Positions 29,601 through 36,465 of a stretch of 40,869 nt of DNA are shown one piece after another. Within the stretch, counting starts at the first letter, position 1. Every line of letters starts with the position of its first letter. This DNA is from a virus: the IMG/VR virus record IMGVR_UViG_3300020129_000240, positions 1 through 40,869 of that record, one strand, 5' to 3'. A model generated the notes under the pieces. That model did no database searches, was not told the DNA's origin, and saw only the letters and a program-made list of their open reading frames with translations. The position numbers and the translations under genes were made by a program.

Positions 29601-29790
29601 GGCGCGGCTGGGTAAGGCAGGGCACGGCGGGGCTGGGCCAGGCGGGGCGAGGTTGGGCGAGGCACGGCAGGGCAGGGCGCTGCGTGGCAGGGCCAGGCGG
29701 GGCGAGGTTGGGCGGGGCGAGGCAGGGCAAGGCTAGGCGGGGCGGGGCTCGGCAGGGCAAGGCAAGGCTTGGCAAGGCGAGGCAAGGCTA
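29601..29790 (+). repeat. GGCNN pentamer array, tract 8 (38 units)
   Basis: The longest tract: 38 units in constant phase with no indel. Four variants are seen (one GGTAA, two GGTTG, one TGCGT). It starts GGCGC after AACGC and ends GGCGA GGCAA GGCTA. Confidence 0.92.
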
Positions 29791-29799
29791 CCTTCCTTC

Positions 29800-29839
29800 A
29801 CCGGAAGTCCGGTCCGCTTCGGCGGCCCGCCACTTTTTT
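29800..29839 (+). terminator. Possible plus-strand terminator after the arrays
   Basis: A perfect ACCGGA-AG-TCCGGT hairpin (29800-29813) is followed by CCGC-TTCG-GCGG (29814-29825), which is a UUCG tetraloop hairpin. Six T's follow at 29834-29839. The U-run lies 8 bases after the second stem, so it is not canonical. The position, between the plus-strand arrays and the convergent gene at 29872, is right for a terminator. Confidence 0.45.
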
Positions 29840-29871
29840 GCAAAGACCGGCGGCCAGCGGCCGCTCAATTC

Positions 29872-30384
29872 CTACCTGAATACAGCTCCCAAACGGTCGA
29901 CGGCTGCTTGTAGCCTCGGATCGAGCCGTTTTGGCACGGGCAGTGCACAAGTAAGGAAGGTTCTAGTTCCTTGATTAGCGGTTCCAGGCTGAAACTTGGT
30001 GTTAGAACCCGGAACGTTGAATATATAAGCATTGGACGTCCGCCAGACCCGCACCCGGCCGTCCTTTCGGACCCGGATCAGCCGGTTAACCCAGGTCAGC
30101 AGCCCTGCTCCCTCGAGCGCCTTGATCGCCGAGCCGACAGTCGACGGCGAGCAGCCTGCCTTCTCGGCGATACGCTCGTAGCTCGGGAAGCACCGGCCCG
30201 TCGTCGCATTGTGAAACCCCCATAATAGGGCTTTCAGCACCTCGACGAACTTGAGGGTCAGGATCCCGAAGTGCTTCCCCTCCTCGGTCGGTTTCGAGAG
30301 CGCATAGGCCAGCGTCTGGACGCGGACTTTCTCGTTGCGATCGAGCGGCCGCAGGCGGCCCTCTCCGAATAGCTTTGCTCTCAT
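29872..30384 (-). CDS. Winged-helix (HTH_36-type) Rep-like protein
   Basis: The 170-aa protein has its core 'VLKALLWGFHNATTGRCFPSYERIAEKAGCSPSTVGSAIKALEGAGLLTWVNRLIRVRK' (about 50-108). This is the winged-helix found in replication initiators and regulators of alphaproteobacterial plasmids and islands. The text before it (KVRVQTLAYALSKPTEEGKHFGILTLKF) fits the same group. It likely binds origin or operator DNA. GGAGG lies 6 bases before ATG 30384. The gene is convergent with the arrays. Confidence 0.78.
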   Translation of the reverse strand: MRAKLFGEGRLRPLDRNEKVRVQTLAYALSKPTEEGKHFGILTLKFVEVLKALLWGFHNATTGRCFPSYERIAEKAGCSPSTVGSAIKALEGAGLLTWVNRLIRVRKDGRVRVWRTSNAYIFNVPGSNTKFQPGTANQGTRTFLTCALPVPKRLDPRLQAAVDRLGAVFR

Positions 30385-30486
30385 GTTGGCCTCCGGTTGG
30401 CGGCGACCGCAGGCAAGGCTTCCCCATCCCCGGAATTGCCGGGCTTGACGAACAGCTAAAAATCGGATTGATGGGAGACGGCCTCG

Positions 30487-30568
30487 CCTTTAGGCCATCG
30501 CATTTCACGAGGCTCATCCTTGCCGGGATGAGCCTCAATCTTTTTGCCCTTTAGGTTCGCATTTCACG
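30487..30568. repeat. Two CCTTTAGG..TCGCATTTCACG direct repeats around a hairpin
   Basis: Near-identical copies lie at 30487-30509 and 30548-30568, 61 bp apart, one on each side of the terminator hairpin. They lie upstream of the winged-helix gene and might be its operators or iterons. Confidence 0.6.
30509..30545 (+). terminator. Rho-independent terminator (plus direction)
   Basis: GAGGCTCATCC (30509-30519) and GGATGAGCCTC (30526-30536) form a perfect 11-bp stem with a 6-nt loop, followed by AATC and five T's on the plus strand. It would stop plus-strand transcription entering from the arrays. On the minus strand it lies in the leader of the winged-helix gene and lacks a U-run there. Confidence 0.72.
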
Positions 30569-30657
30569 CCGGACACGGACGCGGCCGGCAATTCCCCTCA
30601 TAGTCTGATTTGGTGAGTCGAGGGAACAGAGTTCCCGCAAACTTATCGTGGAAATCC

Positions 30658-31065
30658 TTAACCAATCCCCTCGCGCGGCGTCCCGCCCCGCCGCCAGGGC
30701 CACCAGGCCCGACGAGCGGCGATCGGATCCGATCCGGTTGCGCCCCGCTCCTCTGGCCGTGCCAGTAGCTTCTGTTGGCTGTGGGCGAGATCGCGCCAGT
30801 GATCTCGATCCGCTCGCAGGTCGGAGATCACCGCCCGCAGTTCCGTCACCAGGGTATCCGCCATTGCATCCCGCTCCGCCCGCGCCTGTTCGCCGGTTCC
30901 GGCGGGTGCGGGCAGTGGCGGGAAAACCCTGTGCAACTCGGCCGGATCGATATCCCAGCCGCCGGTTTCGGTTCGTTGCGCCGACAGCCGGCCCGCTTTG
31001 ATTGAGCGAAAAATGGTGGACTTGCTGACACCCGTGGCTGCAGCGGCGGTGACGAGATTGTACAT
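30658..31065 (-). CDS. HTH (MerR/excisionase-like) plasmid-type DNA-binding protein
   Basis: The 135-aa protein has an N-terminal helix-turn-helix 'NLVTAAAATGVSKSTIFRSIKAGRLSAQRTETGGWDIDPAELHRVFPP' (3-50). A helical coiled-coil stretch follows (ELRAVISDLRADRDHWRDLAHSQQKLL), then an aromatic-basic tail (RRAWWPWRRGG). This layout is common in small DNA-binding proteins coded next to replication genes on alphaproteobacterial plasmids. It may control replication or copy number. The terminator hairpin separates it from the winged-helix gene downstream. Confidence 0.78.
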   Translation of the reverse strand: MYNLVTAAAATGVSKSTIFRSIKAGRLSAQRTETGGWDIDPAELHRVFPPLPAPAGTGEQARAERDAMADTLVTELRAVISDLRADRDHWRDLAHSQQKLLARPEERGATGSDPIAARRAWWPWRRGGTPREGIG

Positions 31066-31256
31066 GCGGTTCCCCGGCGGTTACCTATCATTCCGAGCGC
31101 AACTGGATTGAGGTTGCGCCTGGATGGTTGACGGCCGGTAAAAAACGCAGGGCGGTTACGCGCGTCGCGTTCGGAAATCGCAGCGTCCGGTGGATGACTT
31201 TTTCCTGAAAAGCAGATAATTTTTTGGCTAGAAGCAGCCAAAAACAGGGAGTTGCA

Positions 31257-31565
31257 ATGCAACGGCAAGCGCTCGTCGCCCTCCGTCGCCGATTGGGCTG
31301 GACGCAGGTCAAACTCGCCGAATATTTCGAGATCCGTCCGCAGACGCTTTATAAACTCGAGGTCGGCCTCCGCCCGATCCCGCCACCGATCGCCGAGAAG
31401 GCCAAGGAGCTAGCGATGGCTCTCCGAGCCAAGCAGCCGCCGCCGCCGCTTGACCGCCTTCTGGACCTGCCGCAGCCCAGCAATCGGGTCGAAGCCGATC
31501 GCCTCGGCAATGACGAAAAATTCGCAGAGCTCCAGCCTCCGATCGCCGCACTCAAGACGGGATAG
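31257..31565 (+). CDS. XRE-family transcriptional regulator (plus strand)
   Basis: From ATG 31257 the protein has 102 aa. Its Cro/CI-type helix-turn-helix is 'LVALRRRLGWTQVKLAEYFEIRPQTLYKLEVGLRPIPPPIAEKA'. An AGGGAG site inside an AAAAACAGGGA box lies 5 bases upstream, preferring this start to the TTG at 31224. The C-terminal 50 residues overlap a minus-strand XRE frame. Candidate repressor of the divergent HTH gene at 31065 or of itself. Confidence 0.78.
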   Translation: MQRQALVALRRRLGWTQVKLAEYFEIRPQTLYKLEVGLRPIPPPIAEKAKELAMALRAKQPPPPLDRLLDLPQPSNRVEADRLGNDEKFAELQPPIAALKTG

Positions 31566-31679
31566 CCAGGACTGCTGCTGTTTCAGACGCCGTGCCAACT
31601 GGCCCTGGTTCAGGCCGGCGCGCTCGCGCTCGGCGATCAGTAGGGCGATGACTTCGCGGTGAAATTTATGCGCGTTCAG
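31410..31679 (-). CDS. Second XRE-family frame, antisense and convergent, no canonical start
   Basis: The minus-strand frame reads 'IALLIAERERAGLNQGQLARRLKQQQSWLSRLECGDRRLELCEFFVIAEAIGFDPI', a near-ideal XRE domain of the alphaproteobacterial type, then a basic tail (KAVKRRRRLLG). The frame is open up to a TAA at 31728-31730, but holds no ATG/GTG/TTG before the HTH; the TTG at 31598 would cut the domain in half. The start given is CTG 31679 (LNAHKFHREV), a guess. Either a near-cognate start is used or the gene is a remnant. The upstream box AAAAACAGGGA matches that of the plus-strand regulator. Confidence 0.55.
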   Translation of the reverse strand: MNAHKFHREVIALLIAERERAGLNQGQLARRLKQQQSWLSRLECGDRRLELCEFFVIAEAIGFDPIAGLRQVQKAVKRRRRLLGSESHR

Positions 31680-31718
31680 TAGCCGCGTGATGGGATAGCC
31701 CTCAAGGGCCGCACAAGT

Positions 31719-31729
31719 TCCCTGTTTTT
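31719..31729 (-). promoter_or_regulatory. AAAAACAGGGA box (copy 2; copy 1 at 31240-31250 on plus)
   Basis: The same 11 bases precede both XRE frames in their own directions, so the pair is framed by an exact inverted repeat 468 bp apart. It could be an operator or, in part, the ribosome site (AGGGA). Confidence 0.6.
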
Positions 31730-31764
31730 AGCATTCTTCCAATCCAGACAGGGGAACAGGATGC

Positions 31765-31807
31765 ACGTTTTCAAAGAAAATTTTCTAAACAATAAAAATT
31801 TTTTGTG
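31765..31807. promoter_or_regulatory. AT-rich patch with a 12-bp palindrome
   Basis: AGAAAATTTTCT (31775-31786) is a perfect palindrome, followed by AACAATAAAAATTTTTT. In a GC-rich genome this is striking. It may be a promoter for the gene at 31890, an operator, or a DNA unwinding site. The plus frame from ATG 31761 through this patch is considered untranslated leader. Confidence 0.5.
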
Positions 31808-31889
31808 GGTTTCCTGCTACCAGAGAGCGAGCGAGGCAGGAGGTTCGCAGCTCCTGCCCCGCTCTCACCCGAGCCAAAGGAGGAACCCA

Positions 31890-32183
31890 ATGGCCAAGGC
31901 TATCTCGACGAATATCTCCGGGAAGGCGATCCGCAAAGTCCTCGCGGCGATCGTCGCGCTGCTGCTGCCGGCGCCGCTTCTTGCAGTCCCATCACCAGGC
32001 GATTGCTTGCAGGCCCCCGCGGCTCCCGAGATCAAAGCGGCCGCCGACCCTTGGTACACACCGAGGGGCGTGCCCTATGTGAAGGGCTGGGCCCCTGACC
32101 CTACAGTGCGGTCGCTCGTGACCGAGGCCAAGAAAAAGCCACGCCGGCCCGCGGAGACAAAGCGATGCCCGACGAAATGGTGA
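31890..32183 (+). CDS. Small exported protein
   Basis: The 97-aa product begins with a Sec-type signal: basic N-region (GKAIRK), hydrophobic core (VLAAIVALLLPAPLLA) and likely cleavage near LLAVPS. The mature part is short, with WYTPRGVPYVKGWAPDP and a basic Lys/Arg tail. A strong AAAGGAGGAA site sets ATG 31890. Function unknown; a superinfection or envelope role is possible from position beside the regulators. Confidence 0.68.
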   Translation: MAKAISTNISGKAIRKVLAAIVALLLPAPLLAVPSPGDCLQAPAAPEIKAAADPWYTPRGVPYVKGWAPDPTVRSLVTEAKKKPRRPAETKRCPTKW

Positions 32184-32497
32184 GCCTCTGCGCGTGTCTC
32201 TCGTGGATCGCGTTTCGCCGGAAGGATCATTCCTTTGAGGACCCTGCCGAGCTTCGGCGCGCCATGGACGAGCATCCGGAACTCGTGCGGTGCAAGCGTC
32301 CCGCGCGCGAGCTCCTAAAAGCCCTAAGCGACGGCAAACTGCCGTCCTTCGGGCTTTACCTGGGACAAGGCGGAGCCGGCGGTCGTCAGGAAATGGTCGG
32401 GTTCGATTGGTCGACGATTACAGAGGACCAGATCTGGGGGCAGGCGGAGGCTGACTGGCAGCGGAAACGGGCCCCACCTATTTCGCCAGCCTGTTAG
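32165..32497 (+). CDS. Hypothetical 110-aa protein
   Basis: The protein overlaps the exported-protein gene by 19 nt, so it is co-translated. It shows 'MVSLCACLSWIAFRRKDHSFEDPAELRRAMDEHPELVRCKRPARELLKALSDGKLPSFGLYLG', an alpha/beta pattern without recognised domain. It ends 5 bases before the convergent minus-strand tail operon. Confidence 0.62.
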   Translation: MPDEMVSLCACLSWIAFRRKDHSFEDPAELRRAMDEHPELVRCKRPARELLKALSDGKLPSFGLYLGQGGAGGRQEMVGFDWSTITEDQIWGQAEADWQRKRAPPISPAC

Positions 32498-32502
32498 GAG
32501 GA

Positions 32503-32769
32503 TCAAGGCCGCTCCTCGATCATCTTGCGGACCTCGTCGCACGGCTCGCGCACACTAAGATACTTGCCGTCGGCGAAATGGACGATGCAGGTCGCCTCTA
32601 CCGTGAGCAGCTTCTTGTGGTGACCTGGCGGGCGCGCCCGCTGCAGCCTCGTGATCTGCAGCGGGTTGATCAATATCTGCGTTTCCTCCGGCCCGTGGAG
32701 CAGGATGAGCCGGGGCTCGCCCGCGAGCGAGGCGAACGTCAGCGCGATCCGGACATAGGGCGCGATCAT
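32503..32769 (-). CDS. Small FlbD-like domain protein
   Basis: In this 88-aa protein the pattern 'RLILLHGPEETQILINPLQITRLQRA ... LTVEATCIVHFADGKYLSVREPCDEVRKMIEE' resembles FlbD-type domains (strand, I-N-x-x-x-I, strand, V-x-E/D helix). FlbD-like proteins are otherwise flagellar or regulatory. Here it closes the fibre operon. It overlaps the previous stop as TGATG. Confidence 0.6.
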   Translation of the reverse strand: MIAPYVRIALTFASLAGEPRLILLHGPEETQILINPLQITRLQRARPPGHHKKLLTVEATCIVHFADGKYLSVREPCDEVRKMIEERP

Positions 32770-33065
32770 CAGAGCAGCTTATTGATCGAGGTCTCGACTG
32801 CGCCCTGCAGGGCATCGTCCGTGATCGCGGCGCCGCCGGCGTCCTGCACCGCACTGTCATTGCACACAGTCCAAATGCAGGCTTGGACCACCGGCTGGGG
32901 GTTAAGCAGCGTCTGCTGCGCCCACTTAATGCGCGTGCTGTGCGCCGGCGTCGCCGGGTCTTCGCCGGCAATGTAGTCTGCGAAATGCACGCAGGCGACC
33001 GCAACGCGGCCCTGGAAGGGGACGTTCTTGGTCAACTCGCTGGTCTCGTCGTAGGTCATTGCCAT
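32769..33065 (-). CDS. Conserved small virion-associated protein
   Basis: The 98-aa product starts MAMTYDETSELTKNVPFQGRV and contains VACVHFADYIAGED and RIKWAQQTLLNPQ. This pattern ('AMTYEESxxLMxDxxFxGRVKVACLxYA') occurs in small proteins after phage fibre genes. Function unknown; perhaps an assembly or baseplate-like part. It directly follows the fibre gene. Confidence 0.7.
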   Translation of the reverse strand: MAMTYDETSELTKNVPFQGRVAVACVHFADYIAGEDPATPAHSTRIKWAQQTLLNPQPVVQACIWTVCNDSAVQDAGGAAITDDALQGAVETSINKLL

Positions 33066-33067
33066 GG

Positions 33068-34540
33068 CTATCGAGCCTCCAGTGCTTGGATGCGGGCGGT
33101 CAATTCTTTGACCGAGTTGATCAGTGCGTAGAGTAATGGCGTCGTGTCGACGGTGCGCAGGTCGGTCACCTTCTCGCCGTCGATAAAGCCGTCGCGCTGA
33201 GACACCATTTCGGGCATGACCGTCTCTACTTCCTGCGCGATCAAGCCCGAATATTCGGTGCCAGCGTTGGCAACGACGAAGTGCCCGGAGTTTCTGTAGG
33301 GCGCGGCGCTATTGGTTGGCTGGTCCGCGGTGTCGTTGCCCTTGTAGGTAAAGCGGCGCGGCTGAAGCGCCGTAACCTCGGCGAGGCCAGCCGTGTAATC
33401 GCCGAGCACGTCCTTAATGCGTGCGTCCGAACTGTCGGCCCAACTACCGCCGCCGGGCTTATAGCCCTGGCCGCCTACTAACAGATTGAGACCAACATTG
33501 TGGCTGGCGGCATTGAGAATGTCGCCGTTGCCGTGGACTGCGAATAGCACGGTATTTTGCGCGGCATTGCTGACCTGCAAACCGTAATCGCTGGCGCTGG
33601 TGCCGCCGCAGACCAGTAGGCCGTAATTGCCGCCGCTGGGAGCCAGCACCTGTGCCGGCCAGTCGCCGGTGTTGGTGCCGTGGACGACGGTCTTGCCGGT
33701 GATGTCCATACCACCGCCTTGAACGGTGATGGTGCCGGCGCTGGTGAGGCCGCCGCTGTTGAGGTTAAGCGCGCCGCCCGCAAGCTGAAACGTGTCGTTG
33801 TTGTAATAGATATAACGGGTGGTGGTATTGCCAAAATAATAGGTGCCAGTACCGTCACCGCGGTCGGCATGAATGTCGCGGCCCTTGACGTCGCCGGCAG
33901 TATCTAATTCGGCCGCCGTCAGCGTTCCAGTAACAGTGGCGTTGCCGACGCCATTAACAAAAAACAGATTGGAGCTATTAGCATTGGTCAACACCAGCGG
34001 ATAATCGGCGGTATTGGTGCCGGCGTGAACGATGAGACCTAGCGAGCCGCCGGCAATGTTTGGGGAGGTGATAGACGCCGCCCAATTTGTGCTCGGCTGG
34101 TTGATGACCAGGGATGCACTGTTTAGGGAGTAGGTAGCAACAACCGCGCCGTCGCCGCGGACCTCGAATAGCCTGCTGCCGGTGGCGTTGGCGACATCCA
34201 GCGCGGTGTCGCTGACGTTGGTGCCGGCTTGAATGGCGATGCCGTAGGATTGCCCCGCGGTGTTAGGCGCGATGACTTGGAGCGTCTGATCAGTGGCGTG
34301 CCCGTTGATGGTTAGCTTGCCGGTCATGGTGTCGCCGATTTTGGCGACGGCACCGAGATTGGTCAGCGCACCGCTTGCTGTCGAGGCGCCGGTGCCGCCG
34401 GCCACGATCGGCCGCGGGATGTTGAGATCCTGCGCGACGTCGTCGACATAGGTGTTGTACGCCGACGAACTGATAGCCGTGTTGGTGATCCCGTGGGTGC
34501 CGGGCGGAATGGTGTAGATCCCTGAACCGTCGCGAGGCAT
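33068..34540 (-). CDS. Tail fibre with C-terminal S74 intramolecular chaperone
   Basis: The N-terminus of this 490-aa protein (GIYTIPPGTHGITNTAISSSAYNTYVDDV) fits phage fibre proteins. The middle has repeated segments around 'GTNTSDxxL.V.NA' (GTNVSDTALDVANATG, GTNTADYPLVLTNANS, GTSASDYGLQVSNAAQ). The end is a peptidase S74 chaperone domain (SSDARIKDVLGDY ... FTYKGND ... SGLIAQEVETVMPEMV ... LLYALINSVKELTARI). S74 domains trimerise the fibre and often self-cleave. It probably binds the host surface. GAGGAAAC site before ATG 34540. Confidence 0.85.
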   Translation of the reverse strand: MPRDGSGIYTIPPGTHGITNTAISSSAYNTYVDDVAQDLNIPRPIVAGGTGASTASGALTNLGAVAKIGDTMTGKLTINGHATDQTLQVIAPNTAGQSYGIAIQAGTNVSDTALDVANATGSRLFEVRGDGAVVATYSLNSASLVINQPSTNWAASITSPNIAGGSLGLIVHAGTNTADYPLVLTNANSSNLFFVNGVGNATVTGTLTAAELDTAGDVKGRDIHADRGDGTGTYYFGNTTTRYIYYNNDTFQLAGGALNLNSGGLTSAGTITVQGGGMDITGKTVVHGTNTGDWPAQVLAPSGGNYGLLVCGGTSASDYGLQVSNAAQNTVLFAVHGNGDILNAASHNVGLNLLVGGQGYKPGGGSWADSSDARIKDVLGDYTAGLAEVTALQPRRFTYKGNDTADQPTNSAAPYRNSGHFVVANAGTEYSGLIAQEVETVMPEMVSQRDGFIDGEKVTDLRTVDTTPLLYALINSVKELTARIQALEAR

Positions 34541-34552
34541 GTCTTTGTTTCC

Positions 34553-36463
34553 TCAATACTGAGCTTCGGCTTGTTTCGGGATGACGCCGGCTGTCGCGCC
34601 GCCGAGGAAGGTGCGCTGCGCTAGGATACTGGCCATCGCATCGCGCGCGTCGCGCTTCGCACCGATCCGCAGCAGCTGATCGACGTGCGCCTGCATTGCG
34701 GCCGGATTATCAGCAGCCATGATCTCAGCGATGCGGTCACGCACGGCGGCCCGATGCTCGGCGGTTGCTTTGTCGTAGACGTACTTCGTCGCTGCTTTGA
34801 CATTGCCCCAGAGGCTTTCGCCTGCGGTCGGGAGGTCGCTACCCTCCTGGCGTTTGACAGCCAGAAGCCGAGCCGGTGTTTGTGAGTTCTCGACGACCTT
34901 GTTGTAGGTGTTGCGGCCAGCGGCCTCCTGCTCGAGCATGGCCATGTATTCCTGGGCCCGCTGTCGGCCAAATAGGGTCGCCAGCTTCTCGAAATTGTCG
35001 TCAGTCCTATTGCCGATTGCTGTCTGCAGGGCCGGCAGGTCGCTTTTATGAGTTCCGAGCAGCCGATCGATGTCGGCCCGGCTCGCTTGCTTGGTGTAGT
35101 AGGGCTCAGCCGACGGGCCGATGTTTGGCCCCTTAGGCTCGGCCTGCTCGGCGAGCTTGTCGGCAAACGTAACCGGGTGAACGTAGCCGGATTGCCCTTT
35201 GGCGAGCATCTGGTTGCCCAGGCTGGGGACGAAGTCGCCCTTGTAGTCGAGGCCCAGAGCCGCGCGCTGTGCTGCCTTCTCGGCGTAGCGGCTGTCGAGC
35301 TCCCAGATGCCGGGCACCTTGGCCTGGAGCTCGTCTGTCAGCCGCTGATCGATATAGCGCAGCGCCCCCGCCTGCGCGGCGTTCGCAGGGTCCTTCATCA
35401 TGTTGCGGATGGCGCTGCGCGTCGCCTGAAGCGTCGCCGGCGAGGGGTCGAGGTTGCCGGGCGCGCCAGTGATGTCGAGCATGGCCCGCGCCTGGCGGAA
35501 CGCAGCCTGTCCTGGGCCTCGATCGCTGATGGCCCGCGCCTCGAAATCGTTGGCTAGCTGCTGGGTATCGACTGCACGCGCATTGGCTAGCAGCGGGTCA
35601 TATTCATCGCCGATGGCCTTGAGCTCGGCTGTCAACCGCTCGCCCTGGCGAGAGATCGCCAAGTTCGGATTAGTGTTTGTCCCCGGCCCGAGGATGCTCT
35701 CAGTCTGCTGGACGATATGAGGGTCGACGGACACATTGCGCTGGGTCAGGTCATTGATCAGCGCCGCCCGGCCCGTGCTCGGGTATTGCGCCGGCCCCGG
35801 CATAGCCGCGCCCTGCGCCTCGGTCAGTAATGACGGCCCCGCGTCCGCCATGCGGAAGCGCGGATTGCCTCTCGAGATCCCGGCGTTAAACCCAGGCAGA
35901 TCCGTTCTGACGGCGTCGACGAGCGACGCTGGCGCCTTCGTGGACGGAAGGCCCCGGGCTACCTGCCCGGCGCCGGCGCCGACGAATGGAGATGCAACGC
36001 CGAACACGGCGCCCATAGCAGCGCCAGCCCCGGCGTTGTCGTCGTGCGCGCCCTGGGCCGCACCGTAAACGGCCCCCTCGGCCGGATAGGAGAGACCGCG
36101 GATAACCGGGCCGGCGCCGAAGCGCGTCGCGAGCTGCGGCACCGCTATTCCGAGCCGGGACGCTGCCACTGCAGGCAGCGCGCCGCCGACGGTTTCACCA
36201 ACCAAGTACGACGTCGGACTGCGTGTTCTCGCGAGGTCGATGACCTGCTGCGGAACGAGACCTTGAGAGACATCGCTCAGGTTGCCGAACGTAGCGCCCT
36301 GGCCAACGCCCACCGCCGTGTCCTGTAGCGTTCCGAGGTCGCGCTCGGTCTCGAGCTGCCCCGGCGGCAAGACGACCGGGTTGCGCCCTTCTGGGGGCGG
36401 CTTGACGACGAGGCCCATGTCAGTCGAACTGACGGGCGAGGAGCTATTATCCCAGATCGCCAT
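34553..36463 (-). CDS. Ejection/internal virion protein
   Basis: The 636-aa protein has its first 180 residues rich in Gly/Ala with amphipathic, possibly membrane-active runs (YLVGETVGGALPAVAAS; AMGAVFGVASPFVGAGAGQVARG). A long helical region follows. Podoviruses carry two or three such proteins that leave the head and build a channel for DNA entry. It lies between the fibre and the second ejection protein. CGAGGT site before ATG 36463. Confidence 0.78.
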   Translation of the reverse strand: MAIWDNSSSPVSSTDMGLVVKPPPEGRNPVVLPPGQLETERDLGTLQDTAVGVGQGATFGNLSDVSQGLVPQQVIDLARTRSPTSYLVGETVGGALPAVAASRLGIAVPQLATRFGAGPVIRGLSYPAEGAVYGAAQGAHDDNAGAGAAMGAVFGVASPFVGAGAGQVARGLPSTKAPASLVDAVRTDLPGFNAGISRGNPRFRMADAGPSLLTEAQGAAMPGPAQYPSTGRAALINDLTQRNVSVDPHIVQQTESILGPGTNTNPNLAISRQGERLTAELKAIGDEYDPLLANARAVDTQQLANDFEARAISDRGPGQAAFRQARAMLDITGAPGNLDPSPATLQATRSAIRNMMKDPANAAQAGALRYIDQRLTDELQAKVPGIWELDSRYAEKAAQRAALGLDYKGDFVPSLGNQMLAKGQSGYVHPVTFADKLAEQAEPKGPNIGPSAEPYYTKQASRADIDRLLGTHKSDLPALQTAIGNRTDDNFEKLATLFGRQRAQEYMAMLEQEAAGRNTYNKVVENSQTPARLLAVKRQEGSDLPTAGESLWGNVKAATKYVYDKATAEHRAAVRDRIAEIMAADNPAAMQAHVDQLLRIGAKRDARDAMASILAQRTFLGGATAGVIPKQAEAQY

Positions 36464-36465
36464 GG

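Noticed and set aside
27615-29785. Many long open frames on both strands in the array region (Pro/Leu/Ala/Cys-rich or Gly/Ala/Arg-rich products)
   Set aside because: The pentamer GGCNN rarely makes a stop codon, so all frames stay open. The products are periodic shadows without independent ribosome sites or domains.
27849-29790. CRISPR array
   Set aside because: The unit is 5 bp with two free bases. No constant 23-40 bp repeats with unique spacers and no cas operon are present. The RAMP-like impression of the 201-aa protein alone does not make this CRISPR.
27849-29790. Diversity-generating retroelement
   Set aside because: No reverse transcriptase, no template/variable repeat pair, and variation is not adenine-specific.
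31224-31256. Longer start (TTG 31224) for the plus XRE gene
   Set aside because: ATG 31257 has AGGGAG at the right distance, and the HTH starts directly after it.
31761-31889. Extension of the exported protein to ATG 31761
   Set aside because: It would add AT-rich non-family sequence before an ideal signal peptide. The strong AAAGGAGGAA site is at ATG 31890.
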